Shown in pieces: positions 50,775 to 54,929 of a stretch of 54,929 nt of DNA. Location of the stretch: the NCBI RefSeq assembly GCF_000308795.1, contig NZ_BAGK01000193.1:1-54929 (forward strand). The letters are read 5' to 3'. Each line of letters starts with the position of its first letter. Position 1 is the first letter of the stretch. A program made the translations under genes and the position numbers. The notes beneath the pieces are model-generated. The model ran no database searches. It worked only from the letters and a program-made list of their open reading frames with translations, and was not told the DNA's origin. The stretch comes from Nocardia thailandica NBRC 100428. Its GTDB lineage: Bacteria > Actinomycetota > Actinomycetes > Mycobacteriales > Mycobacteriaceae.

Positions 50775-52229
50775 ATGACGACAGAAAGCCAGGACGTGGA
50801 GGAGCGCGAACTCCCTCCGCCCTCAGGACCACCTCCGGTCAACAACGTCTGGGTCTACAACGGCAAAGCTTACGATCTGAGCGACTGGATTTCCAAGCAT
50901 CCGGGCGGCGAGTTCTTCATCGGCCGTACCAAAAACAGGGATATCACGTCGATCATTGGTTCGTATCACAAAGATCCGGACAAGATCGCCCGGATGATCG
51001 AGCGGTACGCGCTCGGACGTGACGCGCTGCCCGAGGACATCCACCCCAAGGCCAACGCCCCGGACTTCCTGTTCAAGGAGGGATTCGACTCCTGGCGCGA
51101 CACCCCGAAGTACCGGTTCGACGACAAGAACGACCTGCTGCACGCGGTCAAGGCCCGGCTCAAGGAGCCTGAACTGGCCGCGCGGATCAAGCGGATGGAC
51201 CGGATCTTCGACATCACCGTCGCGATCCTGGCCGTCGCCTACTTCGCCGTGCAGGGGCTGCGCCTGGTCCAGCCCGGCTGGATGCCGTTGCCGGTCTTCG
51301 TGATCGCGATGGTGCTGCTGCGCAGCTCGCTGGCCGGCTTCGGCCATTACGCGATCCACCGGGCCCAGAAGGGCTGGAACAAGATCTGCGTCAACGCCTT
51401 CGACCTGAACTACGTGGCGCTGTCGTTCGTCACCGCCGACGGGCACGCGCTGCTGCACCACCCGCACACCCAGAGCGAAGTCGACATCAAGAAGAACGTC
51501 TTCACGATGATGGTGCAGGTCCCGCGCCTGTTCCGCGTGCCGGTCCACACGGTGCACAAGTTCGGGCACACCGTGACCGGCATGATCATGCGCCTGCTCG
51601 ACGTGTGCCGGCTGACCCGCAAGGTCGGCATCAAGGACATGTACGGCACCTGGGGTGGGGCGCTGCCGCACTTCATCGGCTCCTTCGGCGTGCGCATCCT
51701 GCTGGTGGCCGAGCTGGTCGCCTTCACCCTGGCGGGCGACTTCTGGGCCTGGGCACTGCAGTTCGTGCTCACGTTGTGGATCAGCACCTTCCTCGTGGTG
51801 GCCAGCCACGACTTCGAGGTCGACACCGAGGAGCTGCACAGCGACACCGAGGACTGGGGCGTCAACCAGCTCGAGCAGGCCTACGACCTGACCGTGGTCG
51901 GCAACCGCTACGTGGACTGCTTCCTGTCGGCGGGGCTGAGCTCGCACCGCGTCCACCACGTCCTGCCCTTCCAGCGCAGCGGTTTCGCCAACATCGCCAC
52001 CGAGGACGTGGTGCGCGAGGAGGCCGCCCGGTTCGGCGTCGAATGGCAGGCGCCGAAGAGCTTCTTCACCGATCGCTTCCCGAAGCAGATCAAGACCTAC
52101 CTGTTGCAGCCATCGGTGGACGCGCAGGAGAAGAACTGGGGCTTCTGGCGGGAGCACTTCGCCCCGTCGTCCCTGAAGACCTGTGCCGTGTACACCGTGC
52201 AGGGGTTCACCGGCATCGGCACCGTCTGA
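50775..52229 (+). CDS. Cytochrome b5-fatty acid desaturase fusion
   Basis: 484 residues, ATG 50775 with AAGGAACG upstream. N-terminal cytochrome b5 domain (about 20-95) with heme ligands His42 in KHPGG and His65. Then a membrane desaturase with boxes HYAIH (191-195), HALLHH (224-229) and HRVHH (391-395), and hydrophobic segments around 145-185 and 300-345. The fusion gives the desaturase its own electron carrier, as in front-end desaturases. Box 3 is HxxHH, not the QxxHH of true front-end enzymes. It lies 49 bases ahead of the type III PKS gene, so it may prepare an unsaturated acyl starter or modify the product. Confidence 0.87.
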   Translation: MTTESQDVEERELPPPSGPPPVNNVWVYNGKAYDLSDWISKHPGGEFFIGRTKNRDITSIIGSYHKDPDKIARMIERYALGRDALPEDIHPKANAPDFLFKEGFDSWRDTPKYRFDDKNDLLHAVKARLKEPELAARIKRMDRIFDITVAILAVAYFAVQGLRLVQPGWMPLPVFVIAMVLLRSSLAGFGHYAIHRAQKGWNKICVNAFDLNYVALSFVTADGHALLHHPHTQSEVDIKKNVFTMMVQVPRLFRVPVHTVHKFGHTVTGMIMRLLDVCRLTRKVGIKDMYGTWGGALPHFIGSFGVRILLVAELVAFTLAGDFWAWALQFVLTLWISTFLVVASHDFEVDTEELHSDTEDWGVNQLEQAYDLTVVGNRYVDCFLSAGLSSHRVHHVLPFQRSGFANIATEDVVREEAARFGVEWQAPKSFFTDRFPKQIKTYLLQPSVDAQEKNWGFWREHFAPSSLKTCAVYTVQGFTGIGTV

Positions 52230-52278
52230 GCCACGGGTCTCGCCGATACCAACGTTTCACTCGAAAGGAACTGTGACC

Positions 52279-53493
52279 GTGTCTGTCACTCTTGATGAGG
52301 GTTTCGCTCATCCCATCCCCGCACTGCCGTTGCACGCGGACGGCGTACACGGGCACGCTCTGGCCGACCCCGACCTGCTGCCCGCCCCGCCGGTGACCGT
52401 CGGCGTCATCGAGGCGATCGCCACCGGCGCCCCCGCCCGGATCTTCGATCAGGCCGGCGTCGTCGACCACGTCGCCTCGCTGTTCGCCGATCCGGCGCAG
52501 CGGGCCCGCATCCCGCGGATCTACCAGAAGACCCGCATCGCCACCCGGCACCTGGCCATCGACCCGCTCGACCCGGAGTTCCTGGAGTTCAGCGGGCGCC
52601 CCGGCACCGTCCGCGACCGGATGAACCTGTTCTACGAGCACGCGGTGCCGCTGGCCGTCGACGTGGCGCGCCGTGCCATCGCCGGGCTGTCGGATCCGGC
52701 CACTGAGCTGGGCCTGCTGGTCTTCGTCACCAGCACCGGCTTCATCGCCCCCGGCGTCGACGCGGCGCTGATCGAGCAGCTCGGGCTCTCGAAGTCCCTG
52801 TCGCGCCTGACCGTGAACTTCATGGGCTGCGCCGCGGCGATGAACGGCATCCGCACCGCCACCGACTTCGTGCGCGCCAACCCGGACCGCAAGGCCCTGG
52901 TGGTGTGCATCGAGGTCAGCTCGGTCAACGCGGTCTTCGCCGACGACATCAACGACATCATCACCCACAGCCTCTTCGGCGACGGCTGCGGCGCGGTGGT
53001 GATCGGCGCGCGGCAGGCGGGCCAGGAACTGGCGCCGGGCAGCGTCGTCATCCGCGACAGCTTCACCCGCCTGCTCGACGGCGCCGAGGACGGCATCGTG
53101 CTCGGCGTCAACCACGACGGCATCACCTGCGAGCTGGCGGAGGACCTGCCGCAGTACATCGTCGGCGGCGTCGACGTGCCGGTCACGGAGGTGCTGCACC
53201 GCAACGGCCTGACCAAGGACGACATCGACCTGTGGGCCATCCACCCGGGTGGCCCGAAGATCATCGAGTCCTCGGCCGCGTCGCTGGGCATCGATGCCGA
53301 AACCGCCTCGGTGAGCTGGGGAGTGCTCGCCGAGTACGGCAACATGCTCAGTGTCTCGCTGCTGTTCGTGCTCGAGCGCATGATCACCGCGGGCGGGGAA
53401 GGGGAGCCCCGCACCACCGGTATCGCGTTCTCGTTCGGACCCGGCGTGACGCTCGAGGGCATCGTGTTCGACATCATCCGGCACGAGAGCTGA
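52279..53493 (+). CDS. Type III polyketide synthase (chalcone/stilbene synthase family)
   Basis: 404 residues. GTG 52279 is preferred to GTG 52273 for spacing from AAAGGAA. Thiolase-fold catalytic triad Cys184 (NFMGCAAAMNG), His322 (AIHPGGPK) and Asn355 (YGNMLSVS), with the C-terminal loop FSFGPGVTLEG matching the family GFGPG loop. The enzyme is homodimeric and ACP-independent, extending an acyl-CoA with malonyl-CoA to pyrones, resorcinols or phenolic lipids. Bacterial homologues such as PKS18 and PKS11 accept long fatty acyl-CoA, which fits the desaturase next door. The exporter gene begins 5 bases after its stop. Confidence 0.9.
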   Translation: MSVTLDEGFAHPIPALPLHADGVHGHALADPDLLPAPPVTVGVIEAIATGAPARIFDQAGVVDHVASLFADPAQRARIPRIYQKTRIATRHLAIDPLDPEFLEFSGRPGTVRDRMNLFYEHAVPLAVDVARRAIAGLSDPATELGLLVFVTSTGFIAPGVDAALIEQLGLSKSLSRLTVNFMGCAAAMNGIRTATDFVRANPDRKALVVCIEVSSVNAVFADDINDIITHSLFGDGCGAVVIGARQAGQELAPGSVVIRDSFTRLLDGAEDGIVLGVNHDGITCELAEDLPQYIVGGVDVPVTEVLHRNGLTKDDIDLWAIHPGGPKIIESSAASLGIDAETASVSWGVLAEYGNMLSVSLLFVLERMITAGGEGEPRTTGIAFSFGPGVTLEGIVFDIIRHES

Positions 53494-53498
53494 CGCTC

Positions 53499-54929
53499 AT
53501 GCAGTTGCTCAGATTCCTCGTCTCGATCTCGTGGACGCGCATCGCCGCGGTCGCCCTCGCCGGCCTCGTGGCCGGCGCGGCGAACACCTACCTGGTCACG
53601 CTGATCAACCGGACGGTCGCGCCGGGCCCCGCCCCGGAGAACCTGCTCGCGCAGTTCCTCGTGACCGGCCTGATCATCCTGATCGGTGGCGTCGCGTCAC
53701 AGGTGCTGCTGGTGAAGCTGTCGCAGGACGCCATCCTGCGGCTGCGCACCGACCTGTCGGGCGGCATCGTGTCCGCCCCGCTCGAGCATCTCGAGCGTCT
53801 GGGCACGCACCGGCTCATCGCCACCCTCACCGAGGACGTGCGGTCGCTGTCGCAGGCGGTGACCGCCATCCCGGCGATCTGCATCGACATCGCCACCATC
53901 ATCGGCTGTTTCGTGTACCTGGCCATCGTGTCGGGCCCGATCTTCGTGGTGACGGTGGCGGGCACGCTGGTCGGGGTGTTCAGCGTCGAACTGGTCCTCA
54001 AGCGGGTGCGCGCGATCTACCGCGAGTCCCGCGAGAACGAGGACGCGCTGATCCGCTCCTTCCAGGCCGTGAGCCTCGGCATCAAGGAGCTCAAGCTGCA
54101 CCGGGGCCGCAGACACGACTTCATGGACCGGCATCTGGTCGGTTCGGCGCGCACGTTGCGCGACCAGAACGTCGACGCGGGCTCGAAGTTCTCGGTGGCG
54201 CAGGGCTTCGGCCAGGCGTTGCAGCTCGGCACCATGGCGCTGATCCTGTTCGGCCTCGCGGCCGCGCTGGAACTGCCGCGCGAGACCATGGTCAGCTACG
54301 TGCTGGTCACCACCTTCCTGGCGATGCCGATGCAGAGCTTCCTGCACCGGATCCCGGACCTGCTGCGCGGTGACGTGGCCCTGGCCAAGATCCGCACGAT
54401 GAACCTGTCGATGGAGACCCAGCACAACGAGGAGCAGCTGCCCTACGACGACCGTCCGCTGGTCGAGGGGGCCCGGCTCGAGCTGACCGGGGTCAGCTAC
54501 AGCTACCGCTCCGAGGCGCCGCCCGCGTTCCCGCCGGGACCCGGCGCGCATCCGGGGCCCGGGCATCCGCCCGGCGGTCCGGGCGGCGCGCCCGGCCGCC
54601 CCGGCGCGCACCCGCCGCGACCGAACGGCGCGCACCCGCACCCGCCGCGGCACGAGGCCGGCCACCCGCCCCGCCACGACGGGGACCGTCCGTTCCCGCC
54701 CGGCGGGCCCGGGCACGGCGCGCACCTCGACCCGTCGCGGCCGGATGTCAACGGGCGCAGGCGGGTCACCCACGGGGACGGTCATCCGGTGCCGGTGAAC
54801 GCGCCCGTGGCCACCCGGGAGGCGCCCGGGTTCACCCTCGGCCCGCTGGACCTGGTGTTCGAGCCGGGGCAGATCACCTTCGTCGTCGGCGGCAACGGCA
54901 GCGGCAAGTCCACGCTCGCCAAGCTGCTG
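53499..54929 (+). CDS. Cyclic-peptide-type ABC exporter (PvdE/SyrD-like), cut by right edge
   Basis: 477 residues visible, ATG 53499. A TMD-NBD half-transporter: N-terminal membrane domain (about residues 1-330, with several hydrophobic helices) and the start of the ATPase domain up to Walker A (GGNGSGKSTLAKLL) at the last bases. The FTLGPLDLVFEPGQITFVVGGNGSGKST wording is that of the cyclic peptide exporter family. Between the first NBD strand (LTGVSYSYR) and FTLGPLDL there is an insert of about 100 residues rich in Pro, Gly and His (12 His). It is directly downstream of the type III PKS and probably exports its product. The signature, Walker B and C-terminus lie outside the window. Confidence 0.87.
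   Translation, partial: MQLLRFLVSISWTRIAAVALAGLVAGAANTYLVTLINRTVAPGPAPENLLAQFLVTGLIILIGGVASQVLLVKLSQDAILRLRTDLSGGIVSAPLEHLERLGTHRLIATLTEDVRSLSQAVTAIPAICIDIATIIGCFVYLAIVSGPIFVVTVAGTLVGVFSVELVLKRVRAIYRESRENEDALIRSFQAVSLGIKELKLHRGRRHDFMDRHLVGSARTLRDQNVDAGSKFSVAQGFGQALQLGTMALILFGLAAALELPRETMVSYVLVTTFLAMPMQSFLHRIPDLLRGDVALAKIRTMNLSMETQHNEEQLPYDDRPLVEGARLELTGVSYSYRSEAPPAFPPGPGAHPGPGHPPGGPGGAPGRPGAHPPRPNGAHPHPPRHEAGHPPRHDGDRPFPPGGPGHGAHLDPSRPDVNGRRRVTHGDGHPVPVNAPVATREAPGFTLGPLDLVFEPGQITFVVGGNGSGKSTLAKLL

Noticed and set aside
1..54929. tRNA/rRNA genes, CRISPR arrays, insertion sequences, integrases, att sites, riboswitches
   Set aside because: Looked for on both strands by eye; no cloverleaf, repeat-spacer series, transposase or integrase-like protein, or recognisable riboswitch core was seen.

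Overview
The window is about 55 kb of very GC-rich (roughly 70% or more), tightly packed DNA. It has 49 recognisable protein genes, many joined by 4-base ATGA/GTGA stop-start overlaps. GTG starts, an LprG-type lipoprotein, a PccB-type carboxyltransferase, many P450s and fatty acyl-AMP ligases point to a mycolic-acid actinomycete, most likely Nocardia or a close relative. The genus is inferred from gene content, not proven. I saw no tRNA, rRNA, CRISPR array, insertion sequence or replication origin, and no gene-free stretch longer than 300 bases.

Region 1 (1-10005, plus strand): the end of a PUFA-synthase-like (Pfa) operon. It holds the ACP-KR-DH end of a PfaA-like megasynthase, a PfaC-like double dehydratase that carries an apparent frameshift, a PfaD-like enoyl reductase, and a complete private acetyl-CoA carboxylase (fused AccD-AccA, AccB, AccC). 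The genes are chained by 4-base overlaps, so malonyl-CoA supply appears to be built into the lipid synthase operon.

Region 2 (10102-23925): an alpha/beta hydrolase with a Cys nucleophile; an HxlR regulator divergent from alaA across a tandem palindromic operator; then a minus-strand run from 20820 down to 13087 (acyl-CoA dehydrogenase, hotdog thioesterase, lipase-like hydrolase, Ugp-type ABC importer with an embedded phosphodiesterase). This run looks like one lipid and glycerophosphodiester salvage operon. A PDR-type reductase, a P450 and a thioesterase follow, separated by strong hairpin terminators.

Region 3 (23983-41397): the most striking part, a candidate biosynthetic cluster for a modified fatty acid. 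Two minus-strand modules each contain a fatty acyl-AMP ligase, a stand-alone ACP, a CFA/mycolate-type methyltransferase, a hotdog protein and desaturase-type chemistry: two soluble di-iron proteins in module A, and a membrane desaturase plus a P450 in module B. Between them lies a plus-strand coupled set P450-P450-flavin monooxygenase-P450 followed by an esterase. No KS-bearing PKS or NRPS gene is present, so the logic appears to be: activate a fatty acid, load it on an ACP, desaturate/methylate/oxidise it there, then release it.

Region 4 (41558-49497): a PccB-like carboxyltransferase, a PucR-type regulator, and a small HAD/FkbH-like protein with altered catalytic residues, linked by two copies of a GTGAC-N2-GTCAC palindrome; then a GMC oxidoreductase, a fumarate-reductase/steroid-dehydrogenase-type flavoprotein with a KstR-like box, a glutathione peroxidase and a small unknown ORF.

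Region 5 (49669-54929, running off the right edge): an LprG-like lipoprotein, then a cytochrome-b5-fused desaturase, a type III PKS and a cyclic-peptide-type ABC exporter carrying a roughly 100-residue His/Pro/Gly-rich insert. This looks like a third lipid or alkyl-polyketide system with its own exporter.
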